NCBI RefSeq assembly: GCF_021155765.1
Contig: NC_060107.1
Coordinates: forward strand, 15,176,501 to 15,240,500
Direction: 5' to 3'
Length of the DNA stretch: 64,000 bases
From: Diprion similis
Taxonomy: Eukaryota; Arthropoda; Insecta; Hymenoptera; Diprionidae
Shown here: positions 25,501 through 35,651 of the stretch, piece after piece
How positions within the stretch are numbered: position 1 is the stretch's first letter
Layout of the letters: each line of letters starts with the position of its first letter
The notes under the pieces: model-generated
Told to the model about the DNA's origin: nothing
Seen by the model: the letters and a program-made list of their open reading frames with translations, nothing else
The model's database searches: none
Position numbers and translations under genes: made by a program

Positions 25501-28500
25501 GTAGGAAAACTTTTTGTCTCTTTTCCTTAATTTCGTTACATACGACTCGGTTGCTTCATCGTCAAATTAAATTCTTGCTCGTTTATACCAGCTCTGCGGA
25601 TCCTTGAAATGTTCAAACATTCCTCTTATTGCGAAGAATGACTTCATGCTGGTTTTTTCAGAAGAATCGGAGATGTTCTAAAAAGAAAACGACAGAACAA
25701 AAAGGGCCGATTTTCAAGATTGTCAAACGCGATGCCTCAACAAGCTCAACAGCAAGAGTCATTGTTCACTGGTTTCACACCGAAGAATAGCCGCTTTTTG
25801 GGTAACTTGAACCCGGCTAGATGGGGTCGGAAATCTTCTTCGTCGAGCGCGACAAGCGACAAACGTGACTCCAGCTCATCAACGAGTTTAGCCAAGCCAC
25901 CGAGCAATCCTAGTTTAACCGGAGGGAATCGCGACAAGGCTAAGGCTTGGGTTAGAGAACAGGCTGCTCAGTTTTTAGCCAGGTATCAAGACGATGCTCC
26001 TTCTACACATCCGGCGCTCACTGTACTTTCCAGGCTAACCGCAGCAATACAAAGACTGCAGTCAAATGTAAGTTTTCGACAAGAGGACTTTTTGTCTAGA
26101 ATGAATGAGAAAAATATTGTTGCCATTTAGGAGGCCTGAATTTAATCAAATTGTCTATTATGTGCCTGAAATGTCCTGTGATAATGAAGAATTTAAAAAT
26201 AATCCTCAAATCGCTACGAGTAGCCAGCTAAAAAAGTAGGTGAATTTTGGAGTTTGTTTCATTTGAATGTGCGCAAACTGAGCGTCACTTGCATATTGTA
26301 TTTTTTTTTCCCCCAGAATCAATATGAAGCATTGTTATTGACAATAACGTCAATAACGTCAAGAATTTTGCTCGATGAGATGTTTTACAGTGTCCACTAT
26401 ATCTCAGCAATTATTTGAAATTTTGTTTTGGGTATCGTGTGAAGTTGAAATTTTATATTTCATTCAAACATTAACGTTTTTCTTCAATTAAAAAAAAAGT
26501 ATATATATACGGTGCTCAAAGAAGAATTTCGAATCGTGGCAGAGGATAAAATGTCCAAAAATACTGACTCTAAATTTAAAGTAAATCCGAGCTATTCTAG
26601 AGACGTCGTGAGCACCGCAAAACATGTAACCGAGCAAAATGGTTGACATTGTGACAGTAACAATACTTCTTAGTATTTGATTCTGATAAGAAAAATACTT
26701 ATTGAAGCTTAATCTATATACTTTCGAATAAACGAAATTATAATCGATCTGAAAAATTTGTTGTCGAAGTATAAATTGTAAAAATTCACCATTTGTTCAG
26801 CCGCGTATTTGCAGATACCCCTTTGATCTGCCACCAGACGCGATATAAGACGAAAGTTTTTCAGACTTCGTACACACAGCAAAAACCAGGAATACTCATG
26901 GAATTTTTTACAGCAGACAAACGTCAGGGAATTTCGAGAACAAGATCGGAATTTTAAGTCTTGAAGAAATAAAACTCGTTCTTATATAAAATACTATCGA
27001 TCTTGAGACCAAAAAAATTGATTAGAGAGAAAAATGACTTGTCGGAGAACCAATTTTCGTATGTGGACCGATAGGGAGAAGAAGTCAGATGTCAAATTTT
27101 AGATGAAACTTCATTGCAGTTGAAACAAGATCATAAAGTAATGTTCAATTTTCTTTTTCCAAATGATGATTTCATCTTTATACACACAGGAAATGGATGA
27201 AATGCTGTCAGCATTAACCGAGCTCCGTGACATTGTGTTAGAAAGTGATATATCGCCATTCGAGATGAACTACAGCGGATTAATAAAAGCTCTTCTCAAC
27301 TACCTCACTACGACAGATGCACCAGGGCATCGATACGATCGTTTACGGATGTTCTGGAAGCTCTTCGCTGATTCCACAGTGAGTTTCGTGTTCATTAATG
27401 AATAACATACTACGTACAAAACGAAAACATTGTAATTATTATATTGTTGGTTTTTCATTTTTTGTTTGTTACCGTTTATTTCAATTGCTTTTTTCTTACT
27501 TGCTCTACCATCCAGATTGAACAAGACAATGGACTTTTGGTTGACCTAAATGCCAGGGCTTTCGGCGCACTGGTTGCCAAGTTGAATAGCTGTGTTGCTC
27601 AATTGGAACAATTCCCAGTAAAGGTCCATGATTTACCAGCTGGATCCGGAGCTGGACGAGGCGGAACGAGTGCATTGAAATTCTTCAACACTCACCAACT
27701 CAAGGTATTTGAAATGGAAATTAATTTTTCTTGCTGTTACTTAGGATTGCACAAAATTTTGGAGGCAGAAATCATTTTTGTCAGCTTCAAAGAGGATTAG
27801 AATTAATGAATCATGTTTCAGTGCAATCTTCAACGACATCCAGACTGCAATAATCTGAAGCAATGGAAGGGAGGCACCGTCAAAATAGACCCCCTTGCAC
27901 TTGTTCAGGCCATTGAGCGTTATCTGATGGTGCGAGGATATGGAAGAATCAGGGATGCTGAATCAATGGTCAGTGATGATGACAACAGCGAAGATGACAT
28001 CGATGATACTTTGGTAAGATTCTTCACCTGATTTTTTCATTGATAATGTATTTCGGAAAAATTCGTCCAACAATTTGTACCTTTAGTTTTCCTCGTTACT
28101 TTCTAAATGTGTATTCTTCCTTGATTTATTTTTTGTCTTGAAAGATCATTACTTTTGATACCATGAAACAGGCTGCGGTTGTGATAAGCCAGGGCTCGGC
28201 TAAACATAAACTTCAATTTCTGATCGGCGATCAAGTTCTGCCGTTCAATATGACGGTTTATCAAGCGGTCAGGCAGTTTGGCTGCTCGGGAGTTGATCAT
28301 TCGGAGGCTGAAGCTGATGGAGAAGCGCCTCTAGGTCACGATGCTGTCTGGGTGCAAACACACACGATTTACTACAGGTGCGTACTCAATTTTTTTTCTC
28401 TTTACTGAAACGTTTTTTATTATTATATCGTTTATCAACATGAAGCTTCTCCGATATTTCCTGTAAATTGTCTGGACTATAATGGACCTCGAGTCCTTGG

Positions 28501-31500
28501 TCTCTTAAATAAAGTAATCTAATCTAATCTAATAAGTTTTATCAGAAACGTGACCCGTTTTAATGGAAAAAACCTTGTTGAAAACTCTAAATTTCGATCG
28601 AAACAGCTTAGCAAATAATAAGCTGTGGAATCTCAATGATTTTGTTTTCCGAATTTCAGGCCTGTACCTGAGGATGAAACAATGGTATCCTCAAAGCCTG
28701 GATCAAGTTCTCAGAGCAGTAGCAGCCGGAAAGGAAAAGGAAAGAGTACGAAAATAAGCTCTAAGAGAAAGGAGGACAGCCTTTGGTTAGAGGGAACAAT
28801 TCCACCGCCGCGGTGTCCTCTGGCGCCTTATCTCACCCCGACGCTCCCTCTTTCCGTAACAATAGCAGACGCTTCGCTCGACGGTCTTTGTTTACTTCGT
28901 TTGTTACATTCGCTGAATCGTCACTGGGGCGTTTTATTTCCTCATCTTAAAAGCATCAGACTTCTATCCGCCCAAGATTTTGTTAACAATAAAATCGCCG
29001 CCAAAGCTAACAGGCAACTTCAAGATCCGCTTGTCATTATGACTGGAAATCTTCCTTCTTGGCTCCAACAGATTGCCGCAGTTTGGTAAGCTATCCTTGT
29101 TACACATCTTAAATTGTCGGGTTGAGGTTTGTAACGTTAAAGTCATTTTGTAATATTAATATGCCTTTGGAAGAGTCGAGTTTCCAAAATATGCGCATAT
29201 TATGTCATGTAGTAACGATGTTTTTTGGTTTTAAACTACGTCGTCACATCAACTTTACAAGCTTGAACATCTTATTTATTCGGCAACCGCCGATGAGCGG
29301 TTTTTTTTTAAATCTCACTGCTTTTCCCATTCTTTAAAAAAAGGTACATTATAGTTACCTCAAAAATAGAAAGTTTTGTTGTCACGAGATCTCCACATTT
29401 TGAAGTCTCGAGATTCATGTTCTACCATTTTCAAATAGAAATCTGAGTGTTTGCAAGGTCAATTTTTATTCGAACGATATCCGAGAGCTAATATACAAAC
29501 GAATATTGATAATATTGGGCCCAATTGGTATGGTTCTTTTTAGTTCAGGATTGATCTAATTGTTATTAAAATCAGCTCAAATATTCATGAGTTATTTGCA
29601 TGAATGCCAATAATTCTATAAACTGATTAATCAATTCGAATTAAATTCGGTCCGCTAATTTGGCTTCATTTAACTTGGAATGAATGAGATTTTGACTAAG
29701 ATTAATCGTGAATATGAAAATCTATTTGTCAAATATTTTTACTCTTGCAAATAAAGGGAATAGCGTTAAGTTTCAGGACTCTTTCTTTTAAGCCACTTGA
29801 TTTTTCTGCTTACTTTTCTGTTTTTCTGGGAATATCATGATATCGAAATTGATTTTTCAGCCCATTCTTATTTCCATTTGAAACGCGACAACTGCTCCTC
29901 TATGCAACGTCGTTTGACCGAGATCGTGCACTGCAGCGACTTCTTGATTCCGCTCCTGAGCTCTCAGGCTCGGACAGTCAGGAACGAGTAACGCCACGTT
30001 TAGAGAGGAGGAAACGAACCATATCAAGGACAGACATCCTAAAACAAGCTGAGCAAGTTATTCAGGATTTGGCTTCGAGCAAAGCACTGCTTGAAGTGCA
30101 GTATGTTAACGAGGTAACGATGCCATCGTCGATCCATTTTCTTTGAACAACACGCATATCATCTCTATGTTTCAAATCCCTAAAACGTATTTCGTCGTTC
30201 GTATTACTCTTGATTTTCGGTATTCGATAGATTTTAAATACTCAGCATATTGAAGAAATTCAGAGATTCTCATTCTTTTCTGTTATTTTTCAGTAATACA
30301 TATCCATTTCTTCCGTGCAGTCCTGAAATGAATTCTGTATCTTTTCAAGATCGCTTTTGATTATTTTTAACAATGTTTGAACGGTTTGGAGAAATTCTAT
30401 TAAGTTTCTTGAAATAACTCATATTCCTAACTTCATTTAATATTCAAAATTTAAAGCTTCAAGTATTCCCGACCAAGTTGAGTTTGACGTTAAAACGGAA
30501 CAAATTTCTGGACACAGAAATTTTTTTTCATTCTGTATCATGCATCGGAAAAATTTAGAGTTCTGGTATTTCTACATACGTTTTAACGGTATTGTATTAT
30601 GAAAAACTGGAGTAGAGTCCCGAGAGTAAATGACTAGAATTTCAATAAGGAAAATTAAGAAACAGTTGGGAATTTAGATTCTCAGTATATTCTTAGAAAT
30701 TATTGAAAGTTTGAGAAACTTAATTTTGGTCAGGGTATACACCTGATTTTCTATTTTAATAGCCTTTGACCATTGATTCCTGTTACTGTTTTAATAAATT
30801 CGATAACTGTTCAAACTATTTATGACTTTATTCATAATCATGGATTTTCAATTGTGAAATTAATCTCCTTATAGGTCGGTACAGGCTTGGGCCCCACACT
30901 TGAATTTTACGCTCTGGTTTCAAGAGAGCTGCAGCGTGCAGACCTTGAATTATGGCATGGCAGTTCAACTCCAACTCTGGGAGGATATGTAAATAGCCCT
31001 CACGGCCTCTTTCCGACTCCTATTCCATGGAATACAAAGGTTTCACACCTTGCTAAACAGAAAACTAAGTTCAAGTTTCTTGGAAAGTTCATGGCCAAGG
31101 CAATTTACGATTCTAGAATGGTAAGTGACATATTTTCTACAGAGTTATGAGTCTCAGACTAAAATTGCATATCCTGCCGATGAATGTTCTATATTTTTGT
31201 CGAATTGAAGAAGCCCAAGGCTTGGAAATTATGGAGTTGAACCAGTTATATACCTCCAGTAAACTTCTATAATTATTATGTTAGAAGTAATGAAAATTTT
31301 CTTTTTTTCAGCTTGATTTGCCATTCAGTTTAACTTTCTATCGCTGGTTATTGGGAGAGGAGCACACCTTGACTTTAAACGACTTGTGCTACGTTTGCCC
31401 TGATGTCTATCGGACTCTTTGCAAACTTCAAGATATCGTTAGGCGAAAAGAGGCCATTGAAAGGGATCAAACCTTGAGACCTACCGAGAGGAATCAACTA

Positions 31501-32973
31501 ATCGAATCTCTATCTTTGGACGGATGTCCCATTGCTGATTTGGGTCTAATCTTCGAACTTCCGGGATACGAAAATGTCGAATTGAGGAAAGGCGGTAGCG
31601 AGCTTCCCGTGGATATACAAAACTTAGATCAATATATCAAGGTGTGTATTAGCGTGTTTCGATTCGAAGAGAAAATTTTTCTTTGACACAAAATACTTCA
31701 ATTTGTATTGAATGTGCTAGTTTCACGCTGAATTTCGGTTCTAGATTTCTCAAAAGTTACGCAAATCTCCAGAAGATGAAGTAATGTTGGCAAAAAATAA
31801 ACCCGATACAATTTTATTTCACAGTTAGTGGTTCACTGGTTCCTGTACGAAGGGGTGTTCAGACAAATGGAAGCATTCAGAGAGGGATTTGAATCCGTAT
31901 TCCCGCCGTCGCAGCTTCGTTTGTTCTTTCCTGAGGAGCTTGAAGCTGTCTTTTGTGGTCACGCTCAGACCGGCGGCCACTGGGATATAAAAACTCTGTT
32001 GGAATGCTGCCGGACGGATCACGGCTACACTCCCGACTCTCGCGCAATTCGATTCTTGTTCGAAGTCATGTCGGAATACAAGAGCGAAGAACAGCGGCAA
32101 TTCGTTCAGTTCGTTACCGGCTCTCCTAGATTACCCGTCGGAGGCAAGTTATTTCATTTATCCCACATTACATGTTCGCGGTTTTTACTCTCTCGTTTGC
32201 ATGACACACATTGAAAAATCGAATGTAAGGCAAGCCTCGGTACAGCGAATGGAACTCGAAGATTTTCATCACTGTGAATAAAATTTATTGTTTCCTACAT
32301 CTGCTCGAAAGTTCCATTTTCGAACATTTTATACACACTAGGATTTCCTTCGACGCATGCACACTTTCGAATAATTGAATTTTACGCACTGTGTTATTGA
32401 ACCCTGATTTAACGTGCTGTCAGTCGCACCTTCATAGCTTCGAAAATCAAACTTTCCTTCACAGTTGTTGCAAAAAATAGCATGTGTGTCACGCTCGCTT
32501 TGTCTTACGCTGCAAAGCTGCACATCCATTGAAAATCGCCTACTATCCGCACTTGCACACAATATAATACTGAAATCTATTACCTCATTCTGGAATTCGA
32601 ATACAGTTTAAGTTCTTGAATAAGTCATGTAATGTTGAAAATTGTGTAAAATTGCTAGACGAGTTACGAGTTCCACCGAAATTGGAAACAAGAGTCGTTA
32701 GTTCATTGCCCTGCATAAACAACAGTTGAATGTGATTCCACACATAGTTTAAAAATCCATTTTCTTTTTATTCCAGGCTTCAAAAGTCTAACGCCGCCAT
32801 TAACGATAGTACGCAAAACGTTTGACCCGTCAATGAAAACCGACGATTTCCTTCCTTCCGTAATGACCTGCGTAAATTATTTAAAACTGCCCGATTACAC
32901 AACGCTGGAGATAATGAGGGAGAAACTAAGGATGGCTGCGCAAGAGGGTCAACACTCGTTCCATCTGTCATAG
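13458..32973 (+). CDS. TRIP12: TRIP12 (fly ctrip) HECT-type E3 ubiquitin ligase, complete, 23 coding exons, 2075 aa
   Basis: Coding exons: 13458-13827, 14856-15179, 18588-18939, 19045-19241, 19949-20122, 21032-21408, 21831-22115, 22476-22856, 23659-23831, 23922-24096, 24725-24947, 25113-25356, 25662-26067, 27190-27378, 27516-27704, 27822-28013, 28172-28377, 28660-29085, 29861-30113, 30875-31120, 31312-31641, 31825-32143, 32777-32973. All phases agree and the total is 6228 nt. TRIP12 transfers ubiquitin from an E2 through a HECT cysteine to nuclear and cytosolic substrates, including N-end and ubiquitin-fusion degradation targets. Residues 1-470 are low-complexity and basic; ARM-type helices span about 473-780, a WWE domain about 797-850, a second disordered Ser-rich part about 1010-1200, and HECT about 1713-2075 with catalytic C2042, 33 residues before the end as in the human protein. 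An in-frame TAA at 13452-13454, just upstream of the ATG, fixes the start. Vertebrate TRIP12 is about 1990 aa, so the length fits. Confidence 0.95.
13950..14760. repeat. Dispersed repeat family B in TRIP12 intron 1
   Basis: AT-rich intron filler sharing blocks with zinc-finger intron 2 ('gttagaggtaaag', 'actcatatttttc', 'ttgaaaattttgaga'). Diverged and without coding potential. Confidence 0.45.
15355..15830. repeat. Dispersed repeat family A, copy 2 (TRIP12 intron 2)
   Basis: Carries the family A blocks in order: 'cagcaatgttattt', 'catagaaatgattct', 'aacacaagctaa', 'gagaaaaggttttat', 'ctcatttttctcgtt', 'gtgcagatgtaatcg'. It ends with 'aaacattagaattggatc', as in copies 1 and 6. No coding capacity. 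Confidence 0.65.
15831..17071. other. TRIP12 intron 2 DNA with a possible orphan transposon end
   Basis: At 15909 'aagggggtgctccggtcga' resembles the terminal repeat of the Mutator-like element at 61.0 kb ('aagggggtatcctagtctag'). No opposite end was found, so it may be an orphan end. The two short ORFs at 16004-16466 on opposite strands show no recognised domain. Confidence 0.3.
17072..17507. mobile_element. MITE with TA target duplication in TRIP12 intron 2
   Basis: The left end 'gtctgggtgctggggg' and the right end (reverse complement 'gtctgggtgctaggga') form terminal inverted repeats of about 25 bp, each flanked by TA. The 436-bp interior is very AT-rich and non-coding. TA duplications suit a Tc1/mariner-type origin, but the superfamily is not proven. 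Confidence 0.7.
18090..18340. repeat. Dispersed repeat family A, copy 3 (left arm only)
   Basis: Shows 'caagcaatgttattta', 'aataacacgagctaa', 'gagaaaagattttataatta' and 'aaactttggtgttttt' in the same order as the other copies. It sits in the end of TRIP12 intron 2. Confidence 0.6.
19242..19948. other. TRIP12 intron 4, nothing recognised
   Basis: AT-rich intron of 707 bases with normal GT-AG ends. No repeat or RNA gene could be supported. Confidence 0.4.
20510..20780. repeat. Dispersed repeat family A, copy 4 (TRIP12 intron 5)
   Basis: Contains 'gcagcaatgttattta', 'catagaaatgatttt', 'caagctaa' and 'ttgagaacagattttcaaat'. It is a more diverged left arm of the same element. Confidence 0.5.
21032..22856 (+). 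other. TRIP12 ARM-repeat region (exons 6-8)
   Basis: These three exons code for about residues 473-820. Conserved blocks include [71 protein letters not shown] and [12 protein letters not shown]. They form the helical armadillo-like scaffold of the family. All three junctions are phase 0 or complete a codon cleanly. Confidence 0.9.
21590..21705. other. Inverted repeat (hairpin) in TRIP12 intron 6
   Basis: 'gggtcaaagttcc' at about 21595 pairs with 'ggaactttgatcc' at about 21680. The pairing extends through 'gaaaggg' / 'cccttcg', with about 45-60 bases between the arms. It may be a small MITE remnant or an RNA hairpin. Confidence 0.45.
22785..23745 (+). other. TRIP12 WWE domain, split by intron 8
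   Basis: The end of exon 8 codes for [20 protein letters not shown] (followed by RIIE) and exon 9 continues with [19 protein letters not shown]. Together these are the WWE fold, which in this family contacts poly-ADP-ribose. The Trp-x-Trp pair and the TYTIDL strand are visible. Confidence 0.85.
22880..23530. repeat. Dispersed repeat family A, copy 5, with both foldback arms (TRIP12 intron 8)
   Basis: The left arm has 'ttgagaaaaggtttcataac' and 'aattaaactcttaat'. The right arm near 23360-23410 ('aaaacactagaggccaatca', then 'ttttgaatatttcaatta') is its diverged inverse. The element fills most of the intron. Confidence 0.55.
24350..24640. repeat. Dispersed repeat family C in TRIP12 intron 10
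   Basis: Shares ordered blocks with 29645-29835: 'ttggcttcgtttagctt', 'gaaaatctgtg', 'gtttcaggcctcttctttcc' and 'agccagttgattttcatgct', followed by a 'tactttt' block. Non-coding. Confidence 0.5.
26068..27189. other. TRIP12 intron 13, nothing recognised
   Basis: AT-rich intron of 1122 bases with GT-AG ends. No repeat, RNA or coding exon could be supported. An in-frame ATG at 27163 lies in the intron just before the acceptor and is not a start. Confidence 0.4.
28460..28533 (+). mobile_element. LINE 3'-end fragment with (AATCT)n tail in TRIP12 intron 17
   Basis: 'ctggactataatggacctcg', then 'agtccttggtctcttaaata', end in 'aagtaatctaatctaatct'. A short 3' end plus a simple-repeat tail is typical of non-LTR retrotransposon copies truncated at the 5' side. 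The clade is not certain. Confidence 0.5.
29600..29840. repeat. Dispersed repeat family C in TRIP12 intron 18
   Basis: Same order of blocks as the intron 10 copy, including 'gtttcaggactctttctttt', 'aagccacttgatttttctgc' and 'ttacttttctg'. It ends about 20 bases before the exon 19 acceptor. The block at 29517-29600 also matches 13125-13205. Confidence 0.5.
30290..30740. repeat. Possible family B fragment in TRIP12 intron 19
   Basis: 'cctgaaatgaattctgtatc' and 'atttttaacaatgtttgaac' resemble 4858-4905 in zinc-finger intron 2. The similarity is limited and the rest of the intron is plain AT-rich DNA. Confidence 0.3.
30875..32973 (+). other. TRIP12 HECT domain (exons 20-23)
   Basis: [20 protein letters not shown] begins the N-lobe; [37 protein letters not shown] and [14 protein letters not shown] follow. 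The C-lobe has [16 protein letters not shown], with the thioester-forming Cys encoded by TGC at 32869-32871 (C2042). The chain ends [10 protein letters not shown], the family's normal end. All the usual elements are present, so the ligase looks functional. Confidence 0.95.
32144..32776 (+). other. GC-AG intron, last intron of TRIP12
   Basis: Exon 22 ends GGA-G at 32143 and the intron begins GCAAGT, a perfect donor except for C in place of T. It ends ttccag at 32776. Only this junction restores the conserved PVGGFKSL. The nearest GT (32148) would shift the frame. The intron interior has no recognised feature. Confidence 0.85.
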
Positions 32974-33086
32974 AAATGGAATATTCGCCTGTTGATTTTT
33001 TCTGTTATATTTACCCCCTTTCTTTGCCCCAATTTTGCCGATTTACTGATTTCAAACAAATTTTCCACTATGAAAATGCAAAAAAA

Positions 33087-33113
33087 ATTAATAAATAAAT
33101 AATAAAATAAAAT
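33087..33113 (+). terminator. Clustered poly(A) signals of TRIP12
   Basis: Overlapping AATAAA hexamers lie about 115-140 bases after the stop codon. Further AT-rich runs downstream could serve longer 3' UTRs. Confidence 0.45.
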
Positions 33114-35501
33114 ACTGTTCTTAGTCAAGGGTTTAATGAGAAGCAATGAGAAAGATAAGTTTTATTACACTTTATATAATACACACACGTGTTTACCCAA
33201 TTATTATTATTATTATCGTGATTTTTTTTTCCATAGCTGAATAGATATTCGCGAGTTTAATGTTATTTTTTTCTGTATCTTTTTCCCTCTTCGATTTTTC
33301 TCTCATCTTCTCTATGATTAGGTCAATTTTTAATAAATATTCCAGTTCCATGTTTATCGTTAGTTCTGGTTTTTTCTGTTATTTTTTTTTTTTTTAATTT
33401 TATGTACATACTTGCAGTTTTTTTTTTTTTTCTTTTTTTAAACCCTAGTGTTCTGTTTCATGGATTCAACGACGAGTGAGCAAGGCTTTCTCTTCCGAAA
33501 AGAAAAACAGAAAAAAAAAAAGAAAAACACAACTGAGCGCCTCACCAAGTGTTATGCCCAGTATAACCTGTCTTGTCTTTAGCATGTTACTATGACAATG
33601 GTAATGGATATGAAGGAGGAAAAAACAAAGAAGAGAAAGAAAAAAGTTGTAAATATAACTATTATTCTCCATATACTATAGTTTGTTACGTGCAACTTGA
33701 TACAAATAATTTGTAGAATTATTATTATCATCATCATCATTATTATTATTATTATTATTACTATTATTATTATTACCTGCTAATATCGGATAATACACAC
33801 GATTAATTTTCTGCGCGTTATTAGGACCGAGTTCAGAGTAGTTTGTAAAATTAGGCAATTAATGAAAAAAAAATTTGAACTGAGACCGATTTTTATCCTG
33901 TCCGCATCTAGAGTATATTCAACTAATTATTATAGTACAGTAAAAATATTGCAGAAATATTGACGACGACTTATACAATATACATATACACGAAAGCGTT
34001 GACGAAACTACGATGCAAACAATGCAAGACTCGACCTGATTGACGCGCAGATTTGATAAAGAAACAGGTCAAGAAGAAGATGAAGAAGGACAGAAAAAGA
34101 AAATTAACATTAATAAAAACGCTAAAAAAAAAAAAAAAAAAAAAAAAACATATATAGCTACCAAACAAACAAAATAATTATAATAATGAACTAACGAATG
34201 TCAGATAAAGGAGGATTTAAATTAGGATCATGTAAAGTTTTATATTTGCGGTGCGTCGAATGCCGTTATCAGTTGTATCTGCCCCTGTCGTCTCACCTCT
34301 AATTACACATATTGTATAACTCTTTTCGAGCACCTTCCTCCCCTCTTGAACCCCCCTCCAAAAAAAGTACTATGAAAACAAGTAATGATAGTAACATCGG
34401 AAGGTAATTATTATCTAGTTTCCATATTTTTTTCCAATTTTGTCTCGCATATATAAATATATATATATATATATAAATTATTTTTTTTTTTTATTACCTC
34501 GAATCTGTAACAGTAATCACACACGTTTTATTATCAGTATCACGTCAGGCGCAATTATACTTATATATATATATACACACACATATATTTTGTATACATA
34601 TATATAGAGTAATGGAGTAATATCTAATAATTAAAATTTAAAATCTGTGCAAGCGTGTGTGTGTATGTGTTTCTTTCTTATCGATCTCTTGTGTTTGATT
34701 ATGTTGCTGATTTTCGCAAGGCAAAGAATGCCGACCAATTTAGGAGTTTATGCAACACTATAAGCATGAATATACATGTATGGTTATATACATATGTATG
34801 TATATACTATATTTACATGTGTGTTATATTTTATGTCCATACGTATCTATATAAATATTCGATATGTATACGTTATTATATTTAATTTTAATTCATATAT
34901 ATTGTTAATTAATATTATTCGATTATTATTATTATTATTTTCCTTCGATTTTTTTAATTACTGTACGTTAAGATAGTCTGATTATATTACTTAGTTGCGT
35001 AAGGAGTATATCGCCAACATCATCAGACCGTATTCCGCTGCGTCGATGTATTACTGTGATTCACGTTAATAAAAAGGATATCGTGCACTTATTATGGGTT
35101 AGATATGAAGGAAAAAAAGACATGAGAAAAGGAGAATTATATCCAGAATCATATATATTATTATGTATACATTTTATTCTTAATTAACTACAACTACAGA
35201 AGTCCGTATTGAGGATTTGAATAGAAAAAATTTCAACTCAATGTCAGTTCAACAAAATTTTCGGTTTCATTATCACTGCAACAGCTGCAAAAAATTTTAT
35301 TAAAACCCGTGGAATTATTCCGAAATTGAAGAAAAAAAAAAAAAGGCTTGGGGAATTTATCCAAAATTGTCAGAATGATTTAAAAAATTCCAGTAAAATT
35401 TGTCTCGCACATTAATTTAAACATCAGTTGTTCGGGAAATTTTGACTAACAGAGAAAATAATAATGAACGTTTGGCGATAGTAATTATTGCACAAATAAA
35501 T
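33114..35501. repeat. Low-complexity intergenic DNA between TRIP12 and TMEM256 (convergent 3' ends)
   Basis: Very AT-rich, with simple repeats: ATT/CAT trinucleotides at 33720-33776, about 25 A at 34124-34148, TA repeats at 34450-34475 and 34561-34577, and ATT repeats at about 34923-34940. Open frames here come from the repeats. It may include a long TRIP12 3' UTR. Confidence 0.6.
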
Positions 35502-35507
35502 GTTTAT
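35502..35507 (-). terminator. Poly(A) signal of TMEM256 (minus strand)
   Basis: 'tttatt' on the plus strand reads AATAAA on the minus strand, about 145 bases beyond the TMEM256 stop codon. Confidence 0.5.
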
Positions 35508-35651
35508 TGCAGCTTGGTCAATGGGAAAAAAAACAGCATTGGCAGTTGTTCAACAGTTACTGAACTAAAACTTGAAACATTATTATCATAAGTTACAGTA
35601 AAATTTGGGATAATGTAGTGGCTTATCGTATATCTTCATTTGCCCAAGTAT

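Noticed and set aside
27163-27190. ATG at 27163 as an internal TRIP12 start
   Set aside because: It lies in the intron directly before a good acceptor (cacacag at 27189), and the conserved protein continues in phase from the preceding exon.
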